Assembly: GCA_964507325.1 (NCBI GenBank) | Contig: CAZDQL010000003.1 | Coordinates: 85,908-149,907 of the forward strand | DNA from: CAZDQL01 sp964507325 | Lineage (GTDB): Bacteria > Planctomycetota > UBA1135 > GCA-002686595 | Direction: 5' to 3' | DNA: 64,000 nucleotides | In this document: in pieces, positions 44,091-55,487 of the stretch | How positions within the stretch are numbered: the first letter of the stretch is position 1 | Layout of the letters: each line of letters begins with the position of its first letter | The notes under the pieces: generated by a model | What the model saw: only the letters and a program-made list of their open reading frames with translations | Database searches by the model: none | Told to the model about the DNA's origin: nothing | Made by a program: the position numbers and the translations under genes

Positions 44091-45329
44091 TCAGTGCAGC
44101 ACGACTGGCTGGGTCCAGGCCATCTCCAGGTCTCCCTCTGCGAACGGATTCGGATGCGTCTTCGTCGAGACGATCTTCGCCCGCACGTACAGCTCATCCC
44201 CGGTGAAGCGGTAGACGGCCGGATCGTCGCTCGACTCGTACAGCACCACTCCGATCTCATCGCTGTACGTGTTCGAGACGTGCGCCTGGGGATCGTCGTT
44301 CGGGATGGAAGCGCTATCGAAGCCACGTCGCGTTCCGATGAACTGCACGCAGTAGGAGACACCCGCTTCCTCCGCAACGTCGATCAGTAGCTGCGAGTCA
44401 TCGGCCCGTACCGCCTCGAGCAGCACTCCGGTCGTGGCGTAGAAGTCGCCGCGCTGCATGGCGCGGATGATCTCGACCGACTCCAGCCGAGAGGCGTTGA
44501 CCATGATCCAGCCGCGACCCGCATTCGACCTTCCCACCCTCATCTCGTAGTAGTTGTGCGTGTCGTCAGTTGCCACCCCGAACAGCACCGGCTTGCCTTG
44601 CATCATCCGGATCGAATTGACGATATCCCACATCCGGTCGGTACCCGGGTGTGCCGCGTCGCCCCAGTTGCGGACTCCTGGATGTCCATTGAACACCTCG
44701 AAGAAGCGGTCCCCCTCCAGCCGGATCAGGTCCTCGGCGGTGATACCCCAGCCGAAATTCGGATGGTTCAGGTGCGCGAGCATCGGCTGGCCGGTCTCCT
44801 CACTCTGGCGGCTCACGGCGTCGACACAGCGCTGCATCACGTCGAAGACGCTCTTTCCGCCCGGCGGGGGAATCAGCTCCTCGACATTGAGGCCGTTGAC
44901 ATGCACGGGCCAATCTCCGAAGGCGTCGGTGATCTCCTCGGCCTGAATCAGCAGGAACTCACCCGGTGTGTCGAAGTGCGCCTTCAACTCCGGCAAGGTC
45001 TTGAGCCGCATCTGCTGCTTCCCATCCCGTTCACGCATGACCGGCCAGTCGTCGCCGAACTGGGCCTTGAGGGAAGCCAACTTGCCTGGCGTGAGCCGCT
45101 TGTCGGCGGTGACGTCGAACCAACGTTCCCCCTGTGAGAGGATGTTGTGGTCAGAGAGAGCGAGGAAGTCGTAGCCGTTGGATTTGTACCAGGCGACACT
45201 GACTTCGGGAGGGGCGTCACCGTCGGACCACAGAGTGTGGGTGTGAGTGTTGCCCTTGTACCAGTGTTGAGGGCTGGAGGAACAGGCGCTGAGCGCGAGG
45301 ACGGTCAGGACGGCAAGAGTGGACTTCAT
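44091..45329 (-). CDS. PHP-domain metallohydrolase-like lipoprotein
   Basis: A 412-residue protein with a lipobox (LALSAC, lipid Cys at residue 16). The PHP (polymerase and histidinol phosphatase) domain is clear from the metal ligands: GNTHTHTLWSDG, FLALSDHN, LIQAEEIT, AHLNHPNF and GVATDDTHNY. It likely binds two or three metal ions and hydrolyses a phosphoester outside the cytoplasm. A C-terminal beta-rich part of about 110 residues is less typical. Similar lipoproteins are widespread in planctomycetes; the substrate is unknown. It is divergent from the M3 peptidase gene. Confidence 0.88.
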   Translation of the reverse strand: MKSTLAVLTVLALSACSSSPQHWYKGNTHTHTLWSDGDAPPEVSVAWYKSNGYDFLALSDHNILSQGERWFDVTADKRLTPGKLASLKAQFGDDWPVMRERDGKQQMRLKTLPELKAHFDTPGEFLLIQAEEITDAFGDWPVHVNGLNVEELIPPPGGKSVFDVMQRCVDAVSRQSEETGQPMLAHLNHPNFGWGITAEDLIRLEGDRFFEVFNGHPGVRNWGDAAHPGTDRMWDIVNSIRMMQGKPVLFGVATDDTHNYYEMRVGRSNAGRGWIMVNASRLESVEIIRAMQRGDFYATTGVLLEAVRADDSQLLIDVAEEAGVSYCVQFIGTRRGFDSASIPNDDPQAHVSNTYSDEIGVVLYESSDDPAVYRFTGDELYVRAKIVSTKTHPNPFAEGDLEMAWTQPVVLH

Positions 45330-45535
45330 AGGGGACTCCTCGAGACGATGCTACTCCCTCTCGGGACGCAGGAGGTAGCGGTCTTCTCTCCCTGGACCCT
45401 GCGCTTGGTCCCTGCACCGTAGTCGGGCGGGGCGCGCGGAGACTCTCCAGCCTGCGAGTTTGCGGTATCATGCCGGCCTTCACGTCCAAGTGACCCAGCC
45501 GAGTCGGATCCGATTCGGCTTCAGTGAGCCTCTCT

Positions 45536-47680
45536 ATGATCCGCTGGAACAACGCCGCAGTAATCGTCACGTTTTGTCTCATGGGCTGCACCAACCCGCC
45601 CGCCGGCAGTTCCCGTCAGGAGTCCGGCGATCGACTCGCCTCGGATTCCACGAACCCCCTGCTCGAGGAGTGGCAGACGCCTTTCGGCGTTCCGCCGCTC
45701 GACCGGATCGAGACCGATCACTTCGTGCCCGCCATGGTCGAGGCGATGGCGCAGCACAAGGTCGAGATCGCGTCCATCGTCAACGATCCCGCTCAGCCGA
45801 CGTTCGCCAACACGATCGAGGCGCTGGATGCCGCAGGCCAGCTGTACGATCGGGTCGGCAACAGCTTTGACGTGCTCGCGAACGTCCTCGCCACCGATGA
45901 GATGATCGCGGCCGACAAGGAGCTCACTCCGCTGCGCACCGCCCATCGCGATGACATCAATCTGGACGAGGGGCTCTTCACGCGGGTCAAGGCGATCTAC
46001 CAGAACCGGGAGCGGTGGGATCTCGACGGCGAGCAGGCGAGGCTGCTGGATGAGATCTACGAGAAGTTCGTGCGCGGCGGGGCTGATCTGCCGGCGGACA
46101 AGAAGACCGAGTTCCGGGCGCTGAACGAGGAGCTGGCGATGCTCTCCCTGCAGTTCGGCGACAACCTGCTCAAGGAGACCAACAAGTTCGAGATGGTGAT
46201 CGAGGACGAGGCCGACCTGGCCGGTCTCCCCGCTGGCGTGATCGAGGCGGCTGCGGAGACCGCGGCCGACCGCGGCCACGAGGGCAAATGGGTCTTCACC
46301 ACCCACAAACCGAGCCTGCTGCCCTTCCTGGAGCACTCCGAGAAGCGCGAGCTCCGCGAGCAGATGTTCAAGGCCTACATCACGCGCGGGGATCACGATG
46401 ATGAGCTCGACAACAAGGCGATCCTGTCTCGCATGGCGGCGCTGCGAGTCTCGCGTGCCAACCTGCTCGGCTTCGAATCACACGCGCACTACGTCCTCGC
46501 CAAGAACATGGCCGGGTCTCCCGAGGGGGTCTATGGCCTGCTCGAGCAGCTCTGGACGCCGGCGATGGAGGCGGCTCGCAGCGAGGTGGCCGCCATGCAG
46601 GAGGTGATCGAGGCCGAGGGCGGCACCTTCGAGCTGGAGCCGTGGGACTGGTGGTACTACGCCGCCAAGGTCAAGCAGGCGGAGTACGACCTCGAGGACT
46701 CCGAGGTGCGCCCCTACTTCCCGCTGGAGAGCGTGCGGGACGGTGCCTTCATGGTGGCCACAAAGCTGTGGGGACTGCAGTTCAAGCAGCGCGACGACAT
46801 TCCCGTCTACCACGAAGAGGTTGAGGTCTTCGAGGTGCTCGACCGCAGCGGCGACCACGTCGGGCTGCTCTACACCGACTATCACCCGCGTGCCACCAAG
46901 CGGGGCGGGGCCTGGATGAACTCCTTCCGCAAGCAGTGCCGGCGCGACGGGAAGATGGTCACCCCGGTCATCACCAACAACGGCAACTTCACTCGCCCCG
47001 TGGGTGACGTGCCTTCGCTGCTCAGCTTCGACGAGGTCGCCACGCTCTTCCACGAGTTCGGTCACGCCCTCCACGGCCTGCTCTCCGAATGCAGGTACAA
47101 CTACCTCTCCGGCACGAGCGTCACCCGCGACTTCGTCGAGCTGCCCTCCCAGATCATGGAGAACTGGGCCGCCCACCCCGATGTGCTCGAGCTCTACGCC
47201 AAGCACTACGAGACCGGTGAGCCGATCCCCCAGGAGCTGATCGACAAGATCGAGAAGGCCAGCCGCTTCAACCAGGGCTTCATCACCGGGGAGTACCTCG
47301 CGGCCTCCTTCCTCGACATGGACTGGCACACGCTCGAGGAGCCGACCGAGCTCGACCCCATCGAGTTCGAGAACGCAGCCATGCAGCGCATGGGCCTGAT
47401 CCCAGAGATCGTGAGCCGCTACCGGTCACCCTACTTCGCCCACATCTTCTCGGGCGGCTACTCCTCCGGCTACTACAGCTACATCTGGGCTGCCGTGCTC
47501 GATGCCGATGCGTTCGAGGCCTTCAAGGAGAACGGGATCTTCGACCGGGCGACCGCCGAGAGCTTCCGCAAGAACGTCCTCTCGCGCGGCAACACCGACA
47601 GATCCATGACCCTCTACACGAGCTTCCGCGGCCGCGAGCCGAGCGTCGACGCTCTTCTCGGCCGCCTTGGCTTCAAGTAG
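45536..47680 (+). CDS. M3-family metallopeptidase (dipeptidyl carboxypeptidase/oligopeptidase A-like), lipoprotein
   Basis: A 714-residue peptidase. The ATG at 45536 gives a lipoprotein signal (AAVIVTFCLMGC, lipid Cys 18); a GTG four codons earlier is also possible. The body is the thimet/oligopeptidase A type helical fold. The zinc motif is LFHEFGHALHGLLS (His506, Glu507, His510), and the Tyr/His-rich substrate loop near the C-terminus is FSGGYSSGYYSYIW. Family members cleave short peptides; the dipeptidyl carboxypeptidase branch is often periplasmic, which fits the lipid anchor. The full length is normal. The gene stands alone. Confidence 0.93.
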   Translation: MIRWNNAAVIVTFCLMGCTNPPAGSSRQESGDRLASDSTNPLLEEWQTPFGVPPLDRIETDHFVPAMVEAMAQHKVEIASIVNDPAQPTFANTIEALDAAGQLYDRVGNSFDVLANVLATDEMIAADKELTPLRTAHRDDINLDEGLFTRVKAIYQNRERWDLDGEQARLLDEIYEKFVRGGADLPADKKTEFRALNEELAMLSLQFGDNLLKETNKFEMVIEDEADLAGLPAGVIEAAAETAADRGHEGKWVFTTHKPSLLPFLEHSEKRELREQMFKAYITRGDHDDELDNKAILSRMAALRVSRANLLGFESHAHYVLAKNMAGSPEGVYGLLEQLWTPAMEAARSEVAAMQEVIEAEGGTFELEPWDWWYYAAKVKQAEYDLEDSEVRPYFPLESVRDGAFMVATKLWGLQFKQRDDIPVYHEEVEVFEVLDRSGDHVGLLYTDYHPRATKRGGAWMNSFRKQCRRDGKMVTPVITNNGNFTRPVGDVPSLLSFDEVATLFHEFGHALHGLLSECRYNYLSGTSVTRDFVELPSQIMENWAAHPDVLELYAKHYETGEPIPQELIDKIEKASRFNQGFITGEYLAASFLDMDWHTLEEPTELDPIEFENAAMQRMGLIPEIVSRYRSPYFAHIFSGGYSSGYYSYIWAAVLDADAFEAFKENGIFDRATAESFRKNVLSRGNTDRSMTLYTSFRGREPSVDALLGRLGFK

Positions 47681-47802
47681 GCCGGCGCGCGAGGGACAGT
47701 GTCGGGCCTGAGTACGGTGCCGTTCCCGCTGCCTCGAGTGCTCCCCCGGCGCGAGCAACCGCGGCTGCGTACCGCTGAGGTGAATCGGGCGGTCGGCCAA
47801 GC

Positions 47803-48792
47803 CTAGTCCCAGTCGATCGGTCCGCTGGCGAAGCGCTGCTGCAGCCGGCTCAGCACGATCCCCCAGGCACTCTCGAAGTAGGCCCGTCCCTCGTCCCAAT
47901 CCGGTCCCGTGCGAAATCCCTCCTGCTCGAGGTCGACCCGAGCCTGGCCGTCCTCGAGCGGAGAGAGCTGGACCGTGACCAGGGTGCGGGCGTCGCGCAG
48001 GGTCGGGATCGTCGGCGGGAAGTTCCAGGTGAATGCGATCAGGCCCGGTGGCGCGATCTCGACCACGGTGCATCCCTCGCCGCCGCGGGAACCCTCCGGC
48101 GCGTCGAGCAGGAAATACAGCTCGTAGGCCCCGTCCGGCCGAGCCTCGATCTTCGCCTGGGGTGCGAAGAACGTGCGCGCACCGCGATCGCTGGTGAACG
48201 CGGCGAACACCTCCTCGACCGACGCCTCGACGACGACCGAGTTGAGGATGGGCTCCGGCCGCCCGCCGTCCGCACCGGGTGTCCAGCTCCATGACCTCTC
48301 GGCCGGCTCTCCGCGCACTGCTCCGGAAACGGTGGCCACGAGCTCTTCCCGGTTCCGCTGGTAGACGATGCGACGCGGGAAGTCGTGGGAGGGGTTCTCG
48401 AACACGGCCTTGTCCTCAGCCAGCTCGACGAGGACGAATTCCACTGCCGGTTGGTTCGCCGGCTTGGCGCGGTAGACCAGATCGCCGCCTCGGGCCCAGA
48501 TCTCCAGGTGCTCGTAGCCGACCAGCTCGTCAGCCTTGGTCGTGCGGTTCGAGCCCAGCATCAGTCGCGGGTGGACGCGCAGCCACTCCTCGGTGACCTC
48601 CTCCCCCTTGTCCTCCGCCGACCACGACCCCTCGAGCCAGGAAAGCGCGCTCATCTTCTCGGCCATCGCCTCGGCCTCCTTCACGCCAGCGTTCGCTCGC
48701 GCCCCCGGTTCGGGTCCAACCGGCGGCATTGCGCAACCGTTGAGCGCAACCGAGAACCCGATTCCCAGCACCAGACCCGCCAGTCTCCGCAT
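47803..48792 (-). CDS. Lipoprotein fusing DUF6265 and SRPBCC (AHSA1-like) domains
   Basis: A 329-residue protein with a lipobox (VALNGC, near residue 20). Residues about 50-170 match DUF6265: LSWLEGSWSAEDKG, RLMLGSNRTT and AVFENPSHDFPRRIVYQR. Residues about 182-320 match the SRPBCC/AHSA1 fold: SVVVEASVEEVFAAFTSD at the start, GLIAFTWNFPP in the middle and a C-terminal helix with SAWGIVLSRLQQRF. Both domains are usually separate proteins. SRPBCC domains bind hydrophobic ligands or partner proteins in the cytoplasm, so a lipid-anchored form is unusual. Function not assigned. Confidence 0.82.
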   Translation of the reverse strand: MRRLAGLVLGIGFSVALNGCAMPPVGPEPGARANAGVKEAEAMAEKMSALSWLEGSWSAEDKGEEVTEEWLRVHPRLMLGSNRTTKADELVGYEHLEIWARGGDLVYRAKPANQPAVEFVLVELAEDKAVFENPSHDFPRRIVYQRNREELVATVSGAVRGEPAERSWSWTPGADGGRPEPILNSVVVEASVEEVFAAFTSDRGARTFFAPQAKIEARPDGAYELYFLLDAPEGSRGGEGCTVVEIAPPGLIAFTWNFPPTIPTLRDARTLVTVQLSPLEDGQARVDLEQEGFRTGPDWDEGRAYFESAWGIVLSRLQQRFASGPIDWD

Positions 48793-48866
48793 GATTGCTC
48801 CTCCGTCACTTCCTGTTCAGCATCATCAGCCGCAGGAAGAACCCGCAACGTCGGTAGAGCGCTAGC

Positions 48867-48892
48867 ACGGCCCAGAGGCTACCAGAGACCGG
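48867..48892 (-). repeat. Fragment of the dispersed repeat (copy D)
   Basis: About 26 bases between two minus-strand genes, with GGCCCAGAGGCTACCAGAG, one base different from copy E at 41743-41768. Confidence 0.65.
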
Positions 48893-48942
48893 AGGGTCTT
48901 GCGGACGACCAGGCTCTCTGGTGAGCGCCGGGCGCGCGCCCT

Positions 48943-52137
<3,195 letters not shown>

Positions 52138-52213
52138 GACTGGGGAGTGGGGTGCTGATTCACTATCGGTCTGCCCTGGACACGATCTGAATCGAATTCG
52201 AGCGGTCCTGGGG

Positions 52214-52292
52214 GCAATCAGAGGCCGTTGGAGGCGGCGCGAGCGCGGGCGGCTCGGCCGTCAGGCCGAGGTGGCGGAGGATCTGGCGCACT
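52214..52292 (-). repeat. Dispersed IS91-like 3'-end repeat (copy F)
   Basis: The minus strand translates to RQILRHLGLTAEPPALAPPP followed by TASD, matching the C-terminal transposase end seen at 55013-55385 (EILRHLGLPAELPALAPP). The segment that lies between these blocks in that copy is missing here, so this is an internally deleted copy. Confidence 0.75.
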
Positions 52293-52685
52293 CCGATCGA
52301 GTTCGAGCAGGCTCACGACGAGGATTGCGAAAGCGTGAGGCCCTCGGGTATCCAATCTTCTTCTTTGCGGGCACGAAGCGTTCGTCCCTGATGACCGTCA
52401 ACCCCTGAGAATCCCAGCTCTCCCTGGTGCTGAGCAGGGGACAGGATCACGCACACAACGCAGGTGGGCTGTGCTGGGCCATCGAGCTTCGCTTGCCCCG
52501 AAGCCTGACGATAGTCCGGCAACGATAGCGAGATGGAGCGCCCTCCCCGGGTTCTTCGTGACGGAGTTCCGGGGGAGGTTGCCATGGCCATCCGACGCCT
52601 CGAACCACCCCTCTCGCCACCCCGAGCATGAACTCGCGGGATCCGCTCAGCGGTCCTTCACCCGCTCTCGCTGGCCGCTGCCGCG

Positions 52686-52905
52686 ATGACCTTAGCCTGG
52701 GACCGAGCCGCTCGGAGTCGTTCCCCCTGGACCCGCGAGGAGACTGAGGCCGACCGGATCCGAGCGGAGGTCGCCCTGCTCGAGACGGTGCTGGCCAACG
52801 AGGACAACCGCTGGGCACCGCCGGCACCTCGTCAGCGACCGCACCACAGCCCCATTCAGCTGATGCGCACCCTCGAGCTGAGGGCCGCCCGTGATTGGGC
52901 TGTCA
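52686..52905 (+). pseudogene. Remnant of integrase-type (DDE) transposase N-terminus
   Basis: The plus strand reads EVALLETVLANEDNRW, then RQRPHHSPIQLMRTLELRAA and RDWAV. This resembles the helix and helix-turn-helix segment in planctomycete integrase-type transposases, where I recall a conserved RRPHYxPxxRMxILELRAARGW. The similarity ends at about 52905, and no catalytic DDE domain follows: the next bases are the end of the convergent cytochrome gene. It is a short decayed fragment. The identification is by memory of the family and should be treated as probable. Confidence 0.55.
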
Positions 52906-52960
52906 CCCCGAGTGGCGCGTGCACCAGGTCGAACGACAGATCGTCCGGGTCAGGCGCGGG

Positions 52961-53578
52961 TCAGAAATCGTCGAGCAGCTCTCTCGTGTTCCTGTCCCAG
53001 CGGATCGTGCGCACCAACATGCGATGATCCCCGTGGCAGTCGGTGCACAGAATCGACCCCGGATCCGCCCTCCGCTCGGCGCGTTCGCTCCATCTCTCCA
53101 GGACGAGCGAGGCGGCGGCATCGTGCGTGTCGTGGCACGTCCGGCACATCCCGCTCATCTCCTCGAACGGCCACATGACGTCGGGCGGCGTTGTGTTGCC
53201 CTCGTCGTTGCGGTGCGCGAACGATTCGCCGTGGCACCAGACGCAATTGACGCCGTGCGGCGTGTGAAGCTGGACGAGCTCCTCCTCTTCGAAGTTGGCG
53301 TGGCAGACGATGCACGCGCGGTTCGCGGCGGCCGGCCCCTCGGTCTCCGGTTCCTCGAGCCGGAGGTCCGCGTCGGATTCGTCGAGCAGTAGAGGGGCGT
53401 CTCGGTCGACGACGAGCGGGGGTAGCCCGCCCGGCTGCTGCCCACTCTCCACGAATGCCGGCCCATCCTCGCTCGCATGCGACTCGGGGGGACGCTGGCA
53501 ACTCGAGCCCGGCCAGGCGATGGCGGCGATTCCCAACAGGGCGATCCCCGTCGCACGCCCGCGCTGCATCGATCTCAT
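52961..53578 (-). CDS. Tetrahaem c-type cytochrome lipoprotein
   Basis: A 205-residue protein with four haem motifs: CIVCH, CVWCH, CRTCH and CTDCH, plus several His residues that can be distal ligands (HTPHG, HDTHD, HGDHR). The ATG at 53578 was chosen over the ATG six codons earlier because AGGAGG lies 5-8 bases before it. The signal peptide ends in GSSC, so lipid attachment at that Cys is likely. A Pro/Glu/Asp-rich linker of about 65 residues precedes the haem domain. It resembles small NapC/NrfB-like or cytochrome c3-like electron carriers. It should move electrons at the outer face of a membrane. The aldo/keto reductase gene lies 34 bases upstream on the same strand, so the two may be cotranscribed. 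Confidence 0.9.
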   Translation of the reverse strand: MRSMQRGRATGIALLGIAAIAWPGSSCQRPPESHASEDGPAFVESGQQPGGLPPLVVDRDAPLLLDESDADLRLEEPETEGPAAANRACIVCHANFEEEELVQLHTPHGVNCVWCHGESFAHRNDEGNTTPPDVMWPFEEMSGMCRTCHDTHDAAASLVLERWSERAERRADPGSILCTDCHGDHRMLVRTIRWDRNTRELLDDF

Positions 53579-53612
53579 GCTCCTCCTGCTGGCCATCGGG
53601 CGAGCGCGGGCT

Positions 53613-54716
53613 CTACACGTACTCCCAGTTCTTCAGCCACTGGTACTCTGGCGTGAGACTATCCCACGCGCGCTCCATCGCGCGGTTCAGCACCACCTTC
53701 TCCTCGAAGTCGAGCTCGCTGCGCTCCTTGATCGCCAAGGCGACGTTGTCGACCTGCTCGACCGTGATCATGCCGGGGATCGGTGCAGTGATCGCAGGAT
53801 TGCAGAGGATGTAGCGGATGGCGAGGCGCGCGATGCGGTTGTCCTCCTCGTGGTGCGGGCTCTCCGGGGAGCTGTCCCCCTTGAAGACCGAGTTGCTGGC
53901 GAACGGCTTGATCCCGAACCAGCCGACGTCGTGCCTGGCGAGCGTCGCCCACAGGCCACTCTCGTCGGTGATCAGCTTGCTCTTTGCCGTGTACGGCGTG
54001 AGGATCACCTCCATCTGGTCGGGATAGGTCTCGATCATGTGCTTGAGGTGCTCACGATCGTGGGAGGAGATGCCGACGAACCGCGCGCGCCCGGTCTCCT
54101 TCGCCCAGTCCAGGGCCGCCACGGCCGCCTCGAGCTCGGCTTCGGTGTGCTGTCGGCTGTCGACGAGCAAGCTGATGCGCCAGACGTCGACGTAGTCCAG
54201 CCCGGCCTCCTGCATGCCTTCGTCCAGCCCCTCCTGGAGCATGCGCTTGGAGCGCCACTCCTCGAAGCGGCTCTCCTTGATGTGCCAGGAGTAGCCGAGG
54301 TACATCCGGTCGCGCCGTCCCTTCAATGCCTTGCTGTAGGCCAGAATCTCCTCGCGGCAGCAGGCATCGACGTAGTTGATTCCGCGCTCGATGCAGCGCG
54401 TGACGACATCGCTGCGGTTCCTCTGGAAATCTCGCCGGTCGATGTCACAGGTCATCCACCCGGGAGGCTCCTCGCCGCCGATCACCTTGACCAGCCGTTT
54501 CCAGTGGCCACCCAGTGCGACCGCCGAGACCATGAGGTTCGTCCGGCCGCAGCGGCGATAGCGCATGTCGGGGTTGTAGTTGAGGATCTTGCTGGTGTCC
54601 TGCTCCTGTGATCCGCCCTTCTGCGCAGCCTCCGCCGCGCCGAGGCTGGTCGCCAGCGCCGCCGTGGCAGCGACGCCCTCCTTCACGAACTGACGCCGAG
54701 TGAGTCTGTCGCTCAT
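53613..54716 (-). CDS. Aldo/keto reductase, Tat-exported
   Basis: A 367-residue protein with a twin-arginine signal (LTRRQFVKEGVAATAALATS). The barrel has MRYRRCGRTNLMVSAVALGG at its start, the region INYVDACCREEILAYSKALK where the usual catalytic Asp is present, ARFVGISSHDREHL, and PIPGMITVEQVDNV near the end. The usual catalytic Tyr position reads CCRE here, so activity may be altered. Exported aldo/keto reductases are known in planctomycetes; they likely carry a bound cofactor from the cytoplasm. The gene is 34 bases upstream of the tetrahaem cytochrome gene on the same strand; an electron transfer link is speculation. Confidence 0.88.
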   Translation of the reverse strand: MSDRLTRRQFVKEGVAATAALATSLGAAEAAQKGGSQEQDTSKILNYNPDMRYRRCGRTNLMVSAVALGGHWKRLVKVIGGEEPPGWMTCDIDRRDFQRNRSDVVTRCIERGINYVDACCREEILAYSKALKGRRDRMYLGYSWHIKESRFEEWRSKRMLQEGLDEGMQEAGLDYVDVWRISLLVDSRQHTEAELEAAVAALDWAKETGRARFVGISSHDREHLKHMIETYPDQMEVILTPYTAKSKLITDESGLWATLARHDVGWFGIKPFASNSVFKGDSSPESPHHEEDNRIARLAIRYILCNPAITAPIPGMITVEQVDNVALAIKERSELDFEEKVVLNRAMERAWDSLTPEYQWLKNWEYV

Positions 54717-55487
54717 GCCGTGATCCTCTTCTCAGTCCGGTGACTCGAGATGTCGAGTGGATGGACTGCGCACCAGGCGCGCCTGTTCCAGATCGTAGTA
54801 CTCCGACAGCCTCCATTCCGCAAGTGCAATTGGAAGACGTCCGGGCGGACGCCGGCTTCACCTGCTCGCGCAGTGCGCTCAGCGCGGCCGAGCCGGAACC
54901 AGGAGAACTGCCATGGAAGACAGGAAGGGCAGGAAGATGAAGGGGGCGACTGGTCTTCCAGCGCCACCGGAGAAGCGAAGTCCTCGGGCTTGATCGTCAG
55001 GGGATCGTCCATCCAGGGTGACGAGCCCGAGAACGTGGAGAGTACGACCGCTGGGACAGTCTCATGCCGCGTTGCCATCAAAGGCCGTTGGAGCTGGCGA
55101 GACGGCCTCCGAGACCGGCGGGCCGCGGTCCGACCGCACACCAACGGCCGCGACACCGGATCGCCGTCGGAACCCGAACGCCAGCTGCGGTGGCGAGCTC
55201 GGCGGGGCGAGGGCGGGCAGCTCGGCCGGCAGGCCGAGGTGGCGGAGGATCTCGCGCACGATCTGGGGATCGGAGATCAGCGCGTTCACCCGCCGGCGCG
55301 AGCCGTAGGTCGGGCGGGTGAGGATGTCGATCTCGAGCACCTCGCGCAGGAGCTCGGCCCAGGTATGGCGGGCCGGGTAGCACGAGGAGCCTGAGTCCAG
55401 GCCGGATGGCGAAAGCCGGGGGTCGTGGGGGACGCGTGCTCGAAGTCGGCCGTCGTGAGGCCTGCGCCCTGGTCGTAGCCCACTTAC
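54717..55487. other. Intergenic region mostly occupied by an IS91-like remnant
   Basis: About 770 bases between minus-strand genes. Nearly half (55013-55385) is the longest copy of the dispersed element. The remaining 54717-55012 and 55386-55487 contain no gene I can support. Confidence 0.6.
55013..55385 (-). mobile_element. Decayed IS91-like transposase C-terminus (copy B, longest)
   Basis: The minus strand translates through TWAELLREVLEIDILTRP, SRRRVNALISDPQIVREI and LRHLGLPAELPALAPP to QLAFGF. This is the C-terminal end of IS91-type rolling-circle transposases, usually WAELLRRVFEVDxLxCPxCG...ILxHLGLP. The first Cys pair of the zinc ribbon is lost (RPTY for CPxC) and the normal stop is gone. 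The following ~150 bases are the block shared with copies A, C and F and may be the element's 3' terminus. No upstream part of the transposase (Y2 catalytic domain) is present. Confidence 0.8.

Larger units (their letters stand above)
52138..52960. other. Intergenic region with remnants of two mobile elements
   Basis: About 820 bases with no intact gene. It holds repeat copy F at 52214-52292 and an integrase-type transposase remnant at 52686-52905. The stretch between them (52293-52685) shows nothing recognisable. It is the natural upstream region of the hybrid kinase gene. Confidence 0.6.

Noticed and set aside
41864..44377. Long minus-strand frame extending upstream of the MFS gene
   Set aside because: The part above 43024 has no family features and overlaps the protein at 43184 antisense; the first transporter helix begins right after the GTG at 43024.
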